Below the pieces are notes generated by a model. The model was not told the DNA's origin and did no database searches. It saw nothing but the letters and a program-made list of their open reading frames with translations. From Rhodospirillaceae bacterium (GTDB taxonomy: Bacteria > Pseudomonadota > Alphaproteobacteria > Rhodospirillales > Rhodospirillaceae): DNA of 45,111 nucleotides. The translations under genes and the position numbers were made by a program. Where the stretch lies: positions 1 to 45,111 of the forward strand of contig CANJSF010000027.1 in NCBI GenBank assembly GCA_947476925.1, given 5' to 3'. Below are positions 33,056-42,377 of the stretch, in pieces (position 1 is the stretch's first letter; every line of letters begins with the position of its first letter).

Positions 33056-34390
33056 CTACGTCCGTGTCATGACGGCGCTGAAGGCTTGCAGCGCCGTCAT
33101 GAACTGTTTGGGGCTATAGGCTTCGTCTTTCTCGACGGCGGCATATGCTTGGTTCAAGGCGCCCGACAAGTCTTTGTACTGCGGCTCGGAAATGATTTTG
33201 GCCAACTTCATGGCATCCAGCACCGACGATAACGCCATGGTTGCTTGCTCGGCGGCTGCGTAATCAACATAGTCGCCCTTCTGGCCGCGTTCGATCAACA
33301 TGCTCATCAGCCCGCGCAGGTCGTTTGATTCAAAGCGCATGGCGCTTAGTTTATTGATCACGGGCGTGATCAGCTCGCGCAAGCTGCGTGCGGCAGTCAA
33401 CGTCGCCTCATGGCCTTTCTGCGAGGCCTGATGCAGCGCTTTCGTGCGGGCCCGAAGTTGTTGGGCCATTGCCGGATCCGCTTTGTCCAACAGGGCTGCC
33501 AGCATAATCAGATTGGCATCGTTCAGGCGCGGAACGCCTGGTCCAATGCCATGACCGTCGCGCGCTTCCCAGCGCACATTCGACATGGGGTGGTGGCACG
33601 AGTGGCAATCAAAAAACACCAACTCTGGGAAGATGCCATCTTGGTTGCGCTTGGGGTCGAGCATTGCCTCCATCACGGAATCAACAGCGACCGCTTGGCC
33701 AATCGCCCACGTTTTAATGTGGTCGGGCATGCCCTTGCGCTTTGTGTAGTCGGCATCTATGCGGAAGTGCGCCGGTTGCGTCATGGTGTAGGTGTCGAGT
33801 TCAAATGCTAGGCGCGGGTGCCCAGCCCCCATGATGCGATGGCTGATCACACGGTCTTTGTCGCCCAGGTGGCACGACAAACATAACTTTGCGCGTGCCA
33901 GGGGTTGCTCGGTGGGGAACAACCCGGCGGCGACGTTCTTGGCATGATCGGCTTGGCCCGAGACGTGCACGCCCAGCCATTCTACCGCGCCGCCATGACA
34001 CGACTCACATCCCACGCCGTCTGTGATTTGAAAGCCCTTGGCTCGGCGCGCTTCCGGAACATTGTCGGCGTGGCAGTCCAAGCAAATGCCGGCCTCATAG
34101 GCATTATTAAGCCCAAGGTTCTTTGCGATTCGTTTGGACTCCGCCGACATCAGTGTTTTGTAGGCTTTGGCGTGGGGGTCTTTTTCCTGCCAGGTGACAA
34201 ACTCATTCTGTTGAACGGTGGAGTTTGGCCAAGGCTCCAGCGCGCCGTGGCAGCTGGACCCACCGCACGATGATACGCCTAAGTGAATATTGGCAGACGT
34301 GAAGGGCAGGGCGGGTGTGCTGGTTTGTGCGTGTGCGGTTAAGCATGCGGTTAGCCAGCCCAAAACAGCAACAATCCCAATCGTGCGCAT
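33056..34390 (-). CDS. Periplasmic multiheme cytochrome, c554 family
   Basis: The 444-aa product has a signal peptide (MRTIGIVAVLGWLTACLTAHA). Its heme-binding motifs begin with an unusual CX4CH (CGGSSCH, Cys42-His48), followed by CLDCH, CESCH, CLSCH and CHSCH, so four or five c-hemes. The VSSCGGSSCHGALEPW opening and the HHPMSN region match the cytochrome c554/c-prime domain family, known from nitrifier electron transfer and also from many other bacteria. No hydroxylamine oxidoreductase is here, so that specific role is not implied. The C-terminal 180 residues are helical and heme-free. Start 34390 is chosen because GGGGG lies upstream and the signal peptide is then intact. It lies 102 bases downstream of the TonB receptor gene on the same strand and may share its transcript. 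Confidence 0.85.
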   Translation of the reverse strand: MRTIGIVAVLGWLTACLTAHAQTSTPALPFTSANIHLGVSSCGGSSCHGALEPWPNSTVQQNEFVTWQEKDPHAKAYKTLMSAESKRIAKNLGLNNAYEAGICLDCHADNVPEARRAKGFQITDGVGCESCHGGAVEWLGVHVSGQADHAKNVAAGLFPTEQPLARAKLCLSCHLGDKDRVISHRIMGAGHPRLAFELDTYTMTQPAHFRIDADYTKRKGMPDHIKTWAIGQAVAVDSVMEAMLDPKRNQDGIFPELVFFDCHSCHHPMSNVRWEARDGHGIGPGVPRLNDANLIMLAALLDKADPAMAQQLRARTKALHQASQKGHEATLTAARSLRELITPVINKLSAMRFESNDLRGLMSMLIERGQKGDYVDYAAAEQATMALSSVLDAMKLAKIISEPQYKDLSGALNQAYAAVEKDEAYSPKQFMTALQAFSAVMTRT

Positions 34391-34492
34391 TGTCCGGCCC
34401 CCACAACAAGATGACACAAGTTATATCATTTCGTTCAATTAGTTCAATATTTTGCGCCGGGTTTTGCCCAATGGTCGTGCCGGAAAATTGTA

Positions 34493-36436
34493 TCAGCCGT
34501 CCACGAGGCCGATCCGCAAGCTGATGCGCCCCGTGGTGCCAGGGTTCTGGCTCACTAGACTTCCTGGTTGAACAATGAAGGGCCTGTCAGTGAACAAGTT
34601 TGACACAGCAAATCGCAGCAGCATCGAGTGGCCATTCCAGTCAAACGCATAGCGCCCGCCCGCTGAGAGCAATGCAAAGCCTTTCGCTTCAAGCGTGTTG
34701 GCGACATTGACTTCGCGGGGCCCTTGCCAGGATACGCGGCTATCAACAGACCAGCCAGGCGCCCACGACAAGCGATGATCGATACTTGCAATGCCCACGG
34801 TTGACGACACGGCGGCAGGCTTGCGCCCGACCAACCCGACGCTCACCAGTTGGCCCGACAACCTTGGCTTCATCGCCATAGCGCCAATGACCACGGATGT
34901 CCCGGGCATAAGCTCGCCGCTGAGTGAGACCTCAGCGCCCTGATGGTTCGCCTCACCAACAATCGCAAAAATGCCGTCTGGTTTTAGGCCATTCGTAAGT
35001 TTGGTCACATCAAAGCCTGCAACAGTCAGGCTTAAGCGTGGGGTTACCGCCCAGCGTGCACCGACCTCGTATTCTTTTGTGACGACGGGCGGCAAAACTT
35101 CGGAACGATTGACAGCGTTCTGCGGGGCGATACCGCTTTCCTCAACGCCTTTGACGGTGTTGGCAAAAACCGTCAGCGCGTGGGTGGCCGCAAACACCGC
35201 CGATGCATTATAAAACCAGGTGTTATCGGGGCGCTTGCTGATAGCGCCGTTGGCCGCAACGACTGTCTTTGTGTAATGCGTGCGATGAATGCCGCCGCGT
35301 AGTTCGAGGCGTTCAAAATAATTGCCGCCGTAACCAAAGCTGCCAATGACTTGGTCCACATCTGACTGCACCGTCGAGATCGGACCAGGCGTGGCGGGTC
35401 GCACGGCGGGGTAGGCCAGATTTGTCGTATCGAAAACGCCGACCTTTAGCGCTGGCAATGTTTCGCGCTGATCGCGGCTTTGTCGCCCGCGCGCCGCCAC
35501 ACTAAAGGTGTGGCTCGTACGCGCGGTGTCAAAATGGTATTTCAAAATTGCACTGCCTGTTAAGGCCGTTGCGTGCTGATTGAGTGTGGGTTGCAGTGTC
35601 ACATCAGCGGTCCGATCAGGCCGCAGCGTCACCAGCGAAAAATCTTGCGGTGCGCGTTGCGTGTCTGAGTAAAACACCGATCCAGCCAGTGACCAGCGCG
35701 AAGAAAACTCCACATCTGCCAGCGCGCCCATATTGTAGCTGTAGCGCAAAACCCGCGCCCAGGGCGGGCTGAGGTTTTGGCCATTGGTTCGCGGTGGCAG
35801 CGCAACAATGGATGAGGCGATGCTGTAATCGCCATCATAGGTCGAGCGATCCCCTGAAAAAACCGTACGAATGCGCACGTGGTCGGCGGGGCGAAACTGC
35901 GGCACAAAGCCAATGCCATAGTTATTGCCGCCGGTGCCGTTGGGGTACCGCACATGCGGCAGGGCTTGAATGCCCCCTGCCAAAGCCCATTGGCCGTGGG
36001 GTGGGGCGTAGGCCGCGGCCATTTCGACGAATTGGGTGCCATAGTCGCGCAGCCCTAAATTGACGCTGAGTTGGCGTGTACCTGGCTTGGGGTCTTTGAA
36101 ACGATATTCCACGACGCCCGAGGGTGAAGGGTAATCTAGACGCGCAGCGTTGATGCCTACTTTGACGCTGACGCCCGCTAGGACTGTGTCGGGCAATTGG
36201 AATTCGCGCAGGAAATACAGACCATCAACGCGATAAGACGCTGTGTCGTTCAGGTTGAATCCGCGTACCTGATTTTCATTATAAAGGCCCACCTGCTCGA
36301 CACCGACACGCTCCCCAAAGGCATCGCGCGCACGGAGCAAGGCGTTCTCGCTATCTTGCGCTTGTGCAGCTCGATCGCTCCCGACAGTAATAATTGCCAC
36401 AACCCAAACGATGCGCGGCAATATGGGGTAGGGCAT
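34493..36436 (-). CDS. TonB-dependent outer-membrane receptor
   Basis: The 647-aa receptor has a signal peptide ending AAQAQ. A short plug region follows (DAFGERVGVEQVGLYNENQ, VRGFNLNDTASYRVDGLYF, INAARLDYPSPSGVVEY), then a 22-strand-type barrel that ends with the conserved LRFAVSNLFTDRPF and terminal strand region. The segment before the plug is only about 10 residues after cleavage, so no clear TonB box is visible. TonB receptors import siderophores, heme, vitamins or sugars; the ligand is not evident. Placement next to a c-type cytochrome region suggests iron or heme supply, which is inference. The ATG at 36436 is preferred over the upstream TTG at 36475 because it gives a proper signal peptide; neither has a strong ribosome site. 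Confidence 0.88.
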   Translation of the reverse strand: MPYPILPRIVWVVAIITVGSDRAAQAQDSENALLRARDAFGERVGVEQVGLYNENQVRGFNLNDTASYRVDGLYFLREFQLPDTVLAGVSVKVGINAARLDYPSPSGVVEYRFKDPKPGTRQLSVNLGLRDYGTQFVEMAAAYAPPHGQWALAGGIQALPHVRYPNGTGGNNYGIGFVPQFRPADHVRIRTVFSGDRSTYDGDYSIASSIVALPPRTNGQNLSPPWARVLRYSYNMGALADVEFSSRWSLAGSVFYSDTQRAPQDFSLVTLRPDRTADVTLQPTLNQHATALTGSAILKYHFDTARTSHTFSVAARGRQSRDQRETLPALKVGVFDTTNLAYPAVRPATPGPISTVQSDVDQVIGSFGYGGNYFERLELRGGIHRTHYTKTVVAANGAISKRPDNTWFYNASAVFAATHALTVFANTVKGVEESGIAPQNAVNRSEVLPPVVTKEYEVGARWAVTPRLSLTVAGFDVTKLTNGLKPDGIFAIVGEANHQGAEVSLSGELMPGTSVVIGAMAMKPRLSGQLVSVGLVGRKPAAVSSTVGIASIDHRLSWAPGWSVDSRVSWQGPREVNVANTLEAKGFALLSAGGRYAFDWNGHSMLLRFAVSNLFTDRPFIVQPGSLVSQNPGTTGRISLRIGLVDG

Positions 36437-36833
36437 AGTTGCGCCGGTACTCAAAATCAGCGGCGATGCGAACAACGCCGCGTTCGCTAGCCAAGGTTGG
36501 GACTATTGCGCGTTGAGTATAGGCATCACCCCGGCGGCGCAAGCGAACCTTGTGCCATGGTTATGGAAGAAGCGACGGCATAGCGCACCGCACTGGATGC
36601 TATATATATCATTATATATCAATATGTTAAGGAGTAAGCCAGACCGCAAACTTGCAGGAGTTTGCACCCGAAGATATTGCTCCGCACAATTCCAGGGGCG
36701 CGCTGACAAATTTTGCAGGTCAGAAAGACAATCTAAACAAATCCTTGCTCCACTGTGTGGCTTCTGATTCTTTCGAGCGGGCGTCGGCCCGGGGCTTGGC
36801 TTGTCGCCGGGCGAACTTTGGAAAGGCGCGCAG
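36437..36833. other. 397-base divergent intergenic region with an AT-rich tract
   Basis: This gap separates the divergent TonB receptor and methyltransferase genes and must carry both promoters. A strikingly AT-rich run (36601-36629, TATATATATC-ATTATATATC-AATATGTTA) contrasts with the surrounding GC-rich DNA and contains a near-repeat of ATATATC. Short open frames run through 36513-36767 and 36652-36912, but they overlap each other, have no recognisable product and no convincing family. I see no transposase or attachment site. Confidence 0.5.
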
Positions 36834-37466
36834 ATGGACGCTTCTAATTCGGCTGGCTACGAGTTTACCAATGATTGGTTTGGCCAGAATATCCCGATCT
36901 GGGACCAGTTGATTCCGCGCTTTAGTCCGACCAAGTTTCTTGAGATAGGCTCTTACGAAGGTCGCTCGACTTGCTATTTGATTGAAAAATTTGCAGTCCA
37001 AGCCCCCATCGATATTCATTGTATTGATACCTGGGAGGGCGGGGTTGAGCACGACAAGTCGACCATGTCTGATGTAGAGCGTCGCTTCGATAAAAATATT
37101 GCCTTGGCTCAAGCTGGCACAAAACAGCCCGCACTAGTTACGAAACACAAGAAATTTTCGAACCTCGCCTTGGCTGATTTGATCGCCGCTGGCAAATCCC
37201 TCAATTTCGACGTTGTCTATGTTGACGGCTCACATCAGGCACCAGACGTTCTGACCGATTGCGTCATGTCGTTCCAGTTGTTGCGGGCGGGCGGTTTGAT
37301 GATCTTTGATGATTACATCTGGACAATGGAAGCGATGGGCAAGCAGGACGCATTCAATATGCCCAAGCCCGCCATAGATGCTTTCCTAAACATCTTTCAG
37401 CGCAAGATGCAGATCGTTCGTGGCGCGCCAGTCTATCAGCTTTATGCCGCTAAGGTTGGCGCCTAA
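36834..37466 (+). CDS. Class I SAM-dependent methyltransferase (Methyltransf_24 type)
   Basis: This 210-aa enzyme has FLEIGSYEGRSTCYL (motif I with the GSYEGRS loop), IDIHCIDTWEGG (acidic strand) and FDVVYVDGSHQAPDVLTD. LLRAGGLMIFDDYIW follows, the pattern of the Methyltransf_24 / cephalosporin-hydroxylase-like group often seen in sugar or glycan modification loci. The ATG at 36834 has GGAAAGG upstream. It opens a forward group with UDP-glucuronate decarboxylase (44 bases to its ATG) and the TPR-glycosyltransferase, so methylation of a sugar or glycan is likely but unproven. Confidence 0.82.
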   Translation: MDASNSAGYEFTNDWFGQNIPIWDQLIPRFSPTKFLEIGSYEGRSTCYLIEKFAVQAPIDIHCIDTWEGGVEHDKSTMSDVERRFDKNIALAQAGTKQPALVTKHKKFSNLALADLIAAGKSLNFDVVYVDGSHQAPDVLTDCVMSFQLLRAGGLMIFDDYIWTMEAMGKQDAFNMPKPAIDAFLNIFQRKMQIVRGAPVYQLYAAKVGA

Positions 37467-37510
37467 TCAACACTTTGAATCAGCATCTATAAGGCTTTGT
37501 GAGTAATAGC

Positions 37511-38449
37511 ATGGCAAGAATCATCGTCACGGGCGGCGCAGGGTTTATCGGTTCACATCTTTGTGCGCGGCTGCTGACGCACGGCCACGAAGTCCTGTGC
37601 CTTGACAACTTCTTTACGGGCCGCCGACAAAACGTTGCGTCGCTCATGTCTAATACCGCGTTCGAGTTGATGCGTCATGACGTGACTTTTCCGCTCTATG
37701 TCGAGACCGATCAGATTTACAATCTCGCCTGCCCTGCATCGCCCGTTCACTATCAGTTTGACCCGGTACAAACCACCAAGACTAGCGTTCACGGCGCAAT
37801 AAATATGTTGGGCCTCGCTAAACGCACGAGAGCCAAAATTTTACAGGCTTCGACTAGCGAAGTGTACGGTGACCCAGCGGTCCATCCGCAAGTCGAAAGC
37901 TACCACGGCAACGTCAACCCCATAGGTCCCCGAGCGTGTTACGATGAAGGCAAGCGTTGTGCCGAAACGTTGTTTTTTGATTACTATCGCCAACACAAAT
38001 TACGCATTCGCGTGGCACGAATTTTCAATACCTATGGCCCGCGCATGTTGCCCAATGATGGCCGAGTGGTCTCAAATTTCATTGTTCAAGCACTCAAAGG
38101 TGACCCAATCACCATCTACGGCAAGGGCGATCAAACTCGCTCATTCTGTTATGTCGACGATTTGCTGAATGGCCTGATCTCTTTGATGGAATCATCAGAC
38201 GATGTCACGGGGCCGATCAACCTCGGCAATCCAGTTGAATCGACGATTTTGGAACTCGCCGAAAAAATCATAAACCTTTCAAAATCATCATCGAAAATTG
38301 TATTTAAGCCATTGCCCCAAGATGATCCCACTCGCCGTCGGCCCGATATCACAAAGGCGCGCGAAACGTTGAATTGGAATCCCAAAGTTCCATTGGAAGA
38401 CGGACTGATGCGCACCATTGAATACTTCCGCGCTGCGCTGAAGGCCTAA
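37511..38449 (+). CDS. UDP-glucuronic acid decarboxylase (UDP-xylose synthase)
   Basis: It converts UDP-glucuronate to UDP-xylose with bound NAD+. The 312-aa extended SDR has [46 protein letters not shown] (the strongly conserved UXS block), and [11 protein letters not shown]. Catalytic [14 protein letters not shown] (Tyr-x-x-x-Lys), [10 protein letters not shown] and [12 protein letters not shown] are also present. The match is clear to soluble bacterial UXS. An in-frame GTG at 37499 with AAGG upstream is an alternative start adding four residues. It supplies a pentose donor to this second surface locus; UDP-glucose dehydrogenase, needed to make UDP-glucuronate, is not in the window. Confidence 0.93.
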   Translation: MARIIVTGGAGFIGSHLCARLLTHGHEVLCLDNFFTGRRQNVASLMSNTAFELMRHDVTFPLYVETDQIYNLACPASPVHYQFDPVQTTKTSVHGAINMLGLAKRTRAKILQASTSEVYGDPAVHPQVESYHGNVNPIGPRACYDEGKRCAETLFFDYYRQHKLRIRVARIFNTYGPRMLPNDGRVVSNFIVQALKGDPITIYGKGDQTRSFCYVDDLLNGLISLMESSDDVTGPINLGNPVESTILELAEKIINLSKSSSKIVFKPLPQDDPTRRRPDITKARETLNWNPKVPLEDGLMRTIEYFRAALKA

Positions 38450-38483
38450 AGCATCATGCAGGCAACAAACATGAGCCCGCCGC

Positions 38484-40016
38484 ATGAATCGTAAAGAACG
38501 CCGCGCTGGCGAGTCGGCGCGCATGAGTCCCGTATTCGTCGAGACGTTTAACCGCGCACTGCAACTTCAACAGGCTGGACAGCTTGAGCAAGCCGAGGCG
38601 CTTTATCGCAAAGCGTTGACGATGAATACAGGAGTTGCTTTGCTTTACAGCAATCTTGGCGTTGTCGTTTACTCGCTCGGACGTTTACCCGAAAGCATAC
38701 CACTCTATAAAAAAGCCATCGCACTCGACCCAAAGCTTTCCCTTGCCCACAATAATCTGGGCGTCACGCTTAGTGCATTGGGTCGCCTGGATGAGGCGCT
38801 TGAAGCGTTCTCACAAACCATCGCGCTTGTTCCTGACGATCCCGAGCCAACAAATAATTACGGCGATGTCCTCGTTAAAATGAGCCGCTTTGCTGAGGGG
38901 GCTGCGGTCCTAAATCGCGCTCTACAACTGCGCCCCAACTATGTCGAGGCCTACACCAATCTCGGCACTGCATCTTGGGGTTTGGGCAAGCTTGATGAAG
39001 CGGCCGCCTGTTTCCGCCGTGCGATAGCTTTGCAGCCTGATGTTGCTATGGCTCATAAAAATCTGGGCATTGTCAGCTTGCTGACCAACAACTTTGCCGA
39101 GGGTTGGCGCGAATACGAGTGGCGCAATCAAGCCGATAAAATTTTGCCGCGCAGCTATCCGTTTCCATTGTGGAAGGGTCAGCCGCTACCTACAGGCAAG
39201 TTGCTGGTGTGGGCTGAACAGGGTGTGGGCGACGAAATTTTGCATGCGGGGATGATCTCGGACCTTACGCAAACGCGCGGGCTAAATGTGATCTACGAGG
39301 TTGATCCGCGATTGGTTGGCTTGATGCAACGCACCTTCCCAGATGTGAAAGTCGTGGCGCGCGCATTCCCGCATTCCCTAGAAACGACAGGGTCGGACGT
39401 TTCCGCACACATTTCAGCAGCGAGCATGGGGCAATTCCTGCGGCTAAAGATCGAAGATTTTCATAAGGACCGGCGAAGCTATTTGATCGCTGACCAAGCG
39501 CGCTCTGCTGCACTGCGTGCCAAACTAAACTTGGCGCCAGGTGAAAAGTTGGTAGGCATTTCGTGGGTCAGCACGAACCTGAATTTTGGCAAAAGCAAGT
39601 CGATCGCGTTGAAAGATTGGGGGCCTATTCTTCGCACGCCAGGATTTCGGTTTGTCGACCTGCAGTACGGCGATACCGATGCCGAGCGCGCGGAAGTTCA
39701 ACGCAAGCTTGGCGTCACTGTCGAGCATATCGAGGGCTTAGATCTGCGTGATGACCTTGATGGATTTGCCGCATTGACTTCGGTCTGTGACCTTGTGATC
39801 ACCGTGTCCAATTCAACCGCCCATTTTGCCGGCGCATTGGGCGTCCCTGTATGGATCTTTATCTCAGCTGGCGTGGGCAAGTTCTGGTACTGGGGGATAA
39901 ACTCCCCGACAGTTCCCTGGTACCCGAGCGCGACACTCATTCGTCAAGCTGCCGACCAAGATTGGAAACCCTGCATTGATGACGTCTCTCAGCGGTTGGC
40001 GGCACTGGATCGTTAA
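38484..40016 (+). CDS. TPR-repeat glycosyltransferase (GT9/GT41-like C-terminal domain)
   Basis: The 510-aa protein combines about six tetratricopeptide repeats (residues about 15-215, for example LQQAGQLEQAEALYRKAL, AHNNLGVTLSALGRLDEAL and AYTNLGTASWGLGKLDEAA) with a GT-B-type domain (about 235-510). The catalytic part shows LLVWAEQGVGDEILHAGMI, GEKLVGISWVS, and ITVSNSTAHFAGALGVPVWIF, typical of TPR-linked GT9-like transferases. TPR domains of such enzymes can hold protein substrates, as in eukaryotic O-GlcNAc transferase. It lies just upstream of the type I secretion genes. No signal peptide, so it acts in the cytoplasm. Glycosylation of the Thr/Ser-rich repeat protein downstream is an attractive but unproven idea. 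Confidence 0.87.
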   Translation: MNRKERRAGESARMSPVFVETFNRALQLQQAGQLEQAEALYRKALTMNTGVALLYSNLGVVVYSLGRLPESIPLYKKAIALDPKLSLAHNNLGVTLSALGRLDEALEAFSQTIALVPDDPEPTNNYGDVLVKMSRFAEGAAVLNRALQLRPNYVEAYTNLGTASWGLGKLDEAAACFRRAIALQPDVAMAHKNLGIVSLLTNNFAEGWREYEWRNQADKILPRSYPFPLWKGQPLPTGKLLVWAEQGVGDEILHAGMISDLTQTRGLNVIYEVDPRLVGLMQRTFPDVKVVARAFPHSLETTGSDVSAHISAASMGQFLRLKIEDFHKDRRSYLIADQARSAALRAKLNLAPGEKLVGISWVSTNLNFGKSKSIALKDWGPILRTPGFRFVDLQYGDTDAERAEVQRKLGVTVEHIEGLDLRDDLDGFAALTSVCDLVITVSNSTAHFAGALGVPVWIFISAGVGKFWYWGINSPTVPWYPSATLIRQAADQDWKPCIDDVSQRLAALDR

Positions 40017-40217
40017 CAAATTGCTAAAGCATAGACATCAGGCAACTCATTTGGGTTTGCGCTGTTAATGCATGCCGCGTAGCTGCTCGGAGCAAACGCG
40101 TAAGATTTTAGAACGCCTCTCATTTTCTGCGAGCGGACTCTTGAGTGACTGTGGTTTCCCCCTCAAGGATTCGTCCGGGTTTGCCGATTGTTAAGACTTC
40201 TCAATCATACAACACCT

Positions 40218-42377
40218 ATGAATCTGCCGCCCAACATACAAATGTCACCGCATCTGACAGCCCTGCGGTGCCTCTATCTCGTAGCCATTCACCATGGCGT
40301 TCAAGTTGCGCCCGAAAAACTGTCAATCACCAATGATGCTGACACTATTGGCTCATTGCTGCGATTAATGCGCGAGGTGGGTCTGAATGGCAAAGTCCTT
40401 GAAACGCGCAACTGGGATGATCTCAAAGCACTTGGCAGCGCATTTCCGGCTATGGCGCAACTCAAGACGGGCAACTGGGTCATTGTCGCCAGTATGCTGC
40501 CCGGAACCGATGGTCAAATTGTTGCGGCAGTTCTGAATCCGCTGAACGAGCAGGGCGGGATTGCTTTGGCGCCTCGAGCGAAATTCGAGGAATTGTGGAG
40601 CGGTCGTTTGGTGCTGTGTAAGCGCAAGTTTACCCTCATTGACGAAACGCAAAAATTTGGTTTGCGTTGGTTTTTGCCAGAAATCTTCAAGAATGGCCGC
40701 TATTTCCGGGATGTTGCTATCGCGGCCGTGATGTCGCACTTGATCGCGATAGCCACTCCACTCTTTTTCCAGATCATCATCGATAAAGTTATTCCACACC
40801 AAAGCTATCAGACGCTCTTTGCCGTCATCTTGGCCTTCACGGTCACATTGATCTTTGACAGCGTCTTTAGTTATATGCGGCAATATCTGCTGCTATTTGC
40901 CAGCAATAAGATCGATGCGCGCCTCGCTGCACGAACATTTGACCATCTGTTGCGATTGCCCCTTCAGTTTTTTGAAACGCATCCGACAGGTGTCTTGCTA
41001 CGACACATCCAGCAAACAGAGACGATTCGCTCGTTCCTGACGGGACGCCTATTCCAAACTCTGCTCGACACATCCGCGTTGCCATTCTTGTTATTCGGCC
41101 TCACGCTTTACAGCGGCGTTTTAACACTGGTCGTTTTGGGCTTTGCGGTGGCGATTGCCGGCGTCATTGCCTTGATGGTTCCGACGTTCCGTCGCTATCT
41201 GGAACTTCTCTATCAAGCTGAGGGCGCGCGCCAAGCCGACCTCGTTGAAACTATTCACGGTATGCGCGCTGTAAAATCGTTAGCGCTTGAGTCGCTTCGA
41301 ATGAAATCGTGGGATAGCAAGGTCGCTGGATCAATTCGACGCCGTGCAACGGTCGGCTATTTTGGCGCGATCGCGATGGTGATTGTTACGGCCCTTCAAA
41401 ACATGATGCAAATGGCCATTCTCGGCGTTGGCGCGACGATGGTGTTTGATGGCGATCTGAGTATGGGAGCTCTTGTTGCATTCAATATGCTTGCCGGTCG
41501 CGTCACAGGGCCCTTGGTCCAAATTGTTGGGCTGATCAACGAGTATCAGCAAACGGCTTTGGCCGTAAAAATGCTGGGGACAGTGATGGATCACCCGCCG
41601 GAGCGCGATCCCAACCAGCGTGGAATCCGGCCCGTCATCACGGGGCAGCTTGAGTTCGACAACGTTGTATTCCGGTACGAGGGCTCGGCTACGCCTGCTC
41701 TTGACCGCGTCTCATTCAAGATCGAAGAAGGCCAAATGATTGGCATTGTCGGTCGCTCGGGTTCAGGCAAAACGACAGCCACGCGCATTATTCAGGGAAT
41801 CTGCACGCCGCAAGAGGGGTTAATCCGTTTGAATGGCGCAGACATTCGCCACATCGATTTAGCGCATCTTCGCCGCAGCATCGGCGTTGTGCTGCAGGAT
41901 AACATTTTGTTCCGCGGCTCGATTCGCGATAACATTGCTGCTGGTAAGCCCGATGCGAGCTTGGAAGAGGTGATGGAAGCTGCAAGGCTTGCTGGCGCAG
42001 CTGAATTTATTGATCGCCTTCCCATGTCATACGAAACCATGGTGGAGGAAAGCGCCTCCAATTACTCCGGGGGCCAGCGTCAACGCCTCGCAATTGCCCG
42101 CGCTCTACTGCTCCGTCCACGCTTGATGTTGTTTGACGAAGCGACCAGCGCGCTTGACCCAGAGAGCGAAGCGATTGTCCAAAACAATCTTAGCGAAATC
42201 GCGCGCGGCCGGACGATGATTGTGGTGTCTCACCGCCTATCCTCACTGGTTAAATCTGATGCCATTTTGGTGATGGACAAGGGGCAAGTGATTGACTTTG
42301 CGCCCCACGCTACTTTGGTCGAGCGCTGCGATATCTATCGACACCTCTGGGATCAGCAGACCAGGCACCTCCAGTGA
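40218..42377 (+). CDS. Type I secretion ABC transporter (HlyB-like) with degenerate C39 domain
   Basis: The 719-residue transporter has an N-terminal C39-peptidase-like domain (about 1-130). The catalytic Cys position aligns with Thr and the His motif is lost (GNWVIVASM instead of a conserved His), as in HlyB-type exporters that bind rather than cleave substrate. A six-helix membrane domain (about 150-440) follows. The ATPase has Walker A GIVGRSGSGKTTATRII, signature YSGGQRQRLAIARALLL, Walker B RLMLFDEATSALD and H-loop VVSHRL. The start is uncertain: in-frame TTG 40188, ATG 40218 and ATG 40242 all lack a good ribosome site. The stop overlaps the HlyD gene start (GTGA). No TolC-type gene is in the window. 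Confidence 0.9.
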   Translation: MNLPPNIQMSPHLTALRCLYLVAIHHGVQVAPEKLSITNDADTIGSLLRLMREVGLNGKVLETRNWDDLKALGSAFPAMAQLKTGNWVIVASMLPGTDGQIVAAVLNPLNEQGGIALAPRAKFEELWSGRLVLCKRKFTLIDETQKFGLRWFLPEIFKNGRYFRDVAIAAVMSHLIAIATPLFFQIIIDKVIPHQSYQTLFAVILAFTVTLIFDSVFSYMRQYLLLFASNKIDARLAARTFDHLLRLPLQFFETHPTGVLLRHIQQTETIRSFLTGRLFQTLLDTSALPFLLFGLTLYSGVLTLVVLGFAVAIAGVIALMVPTFRRYLELLYQAEGARQADLVETIHGMRAVKSLALESLRMKSWDSKVAGSIRRRATVGYFGAIAMVIVTALQNMMQMAILGVGATMVFDGDLSMGALVAFNMLAGRVTGPLVQIVGLINEYQQTALAVKMLGTVMDHPPERDPNQRGIRPVITGQLEFDNVVFRYEGSATPALDRVSFKIEEGQMIGIVGRSGSGKTTATRIIQGICTPQEGLIRLNGADIRHIDLAHLRRSIGVVLQDNILFRGSIRDNIAAGKPDASLEEVMEAARLAGAAEFIDRLPMSYETMVEESASNYSGGQRQRLAIARALLLRPRLMLFDEATSALDPESEAIVQNNLSEIARGRTMIVVSHRLSSLVKSDAILVMDKGQVIDFAPHATLVERCDIYRHLWDQQTRHLQ

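Noticed and set aside
33056-34390. Nitrification (hydroxylamine oxidation) role for the c554-type cytochrome
   Set aside because: No hydroxylamine oxidoreductase, ammonia monooxygenase or cM552-type gene occurs in the window; the family is widespread outside nitrifiers.
36513-36912. Two overlapping short forward frames in the divergent gap
   Set aside because: They overlap in different frames, have no recognisable product, and the second runs into the well-supported methyltransferase gene.
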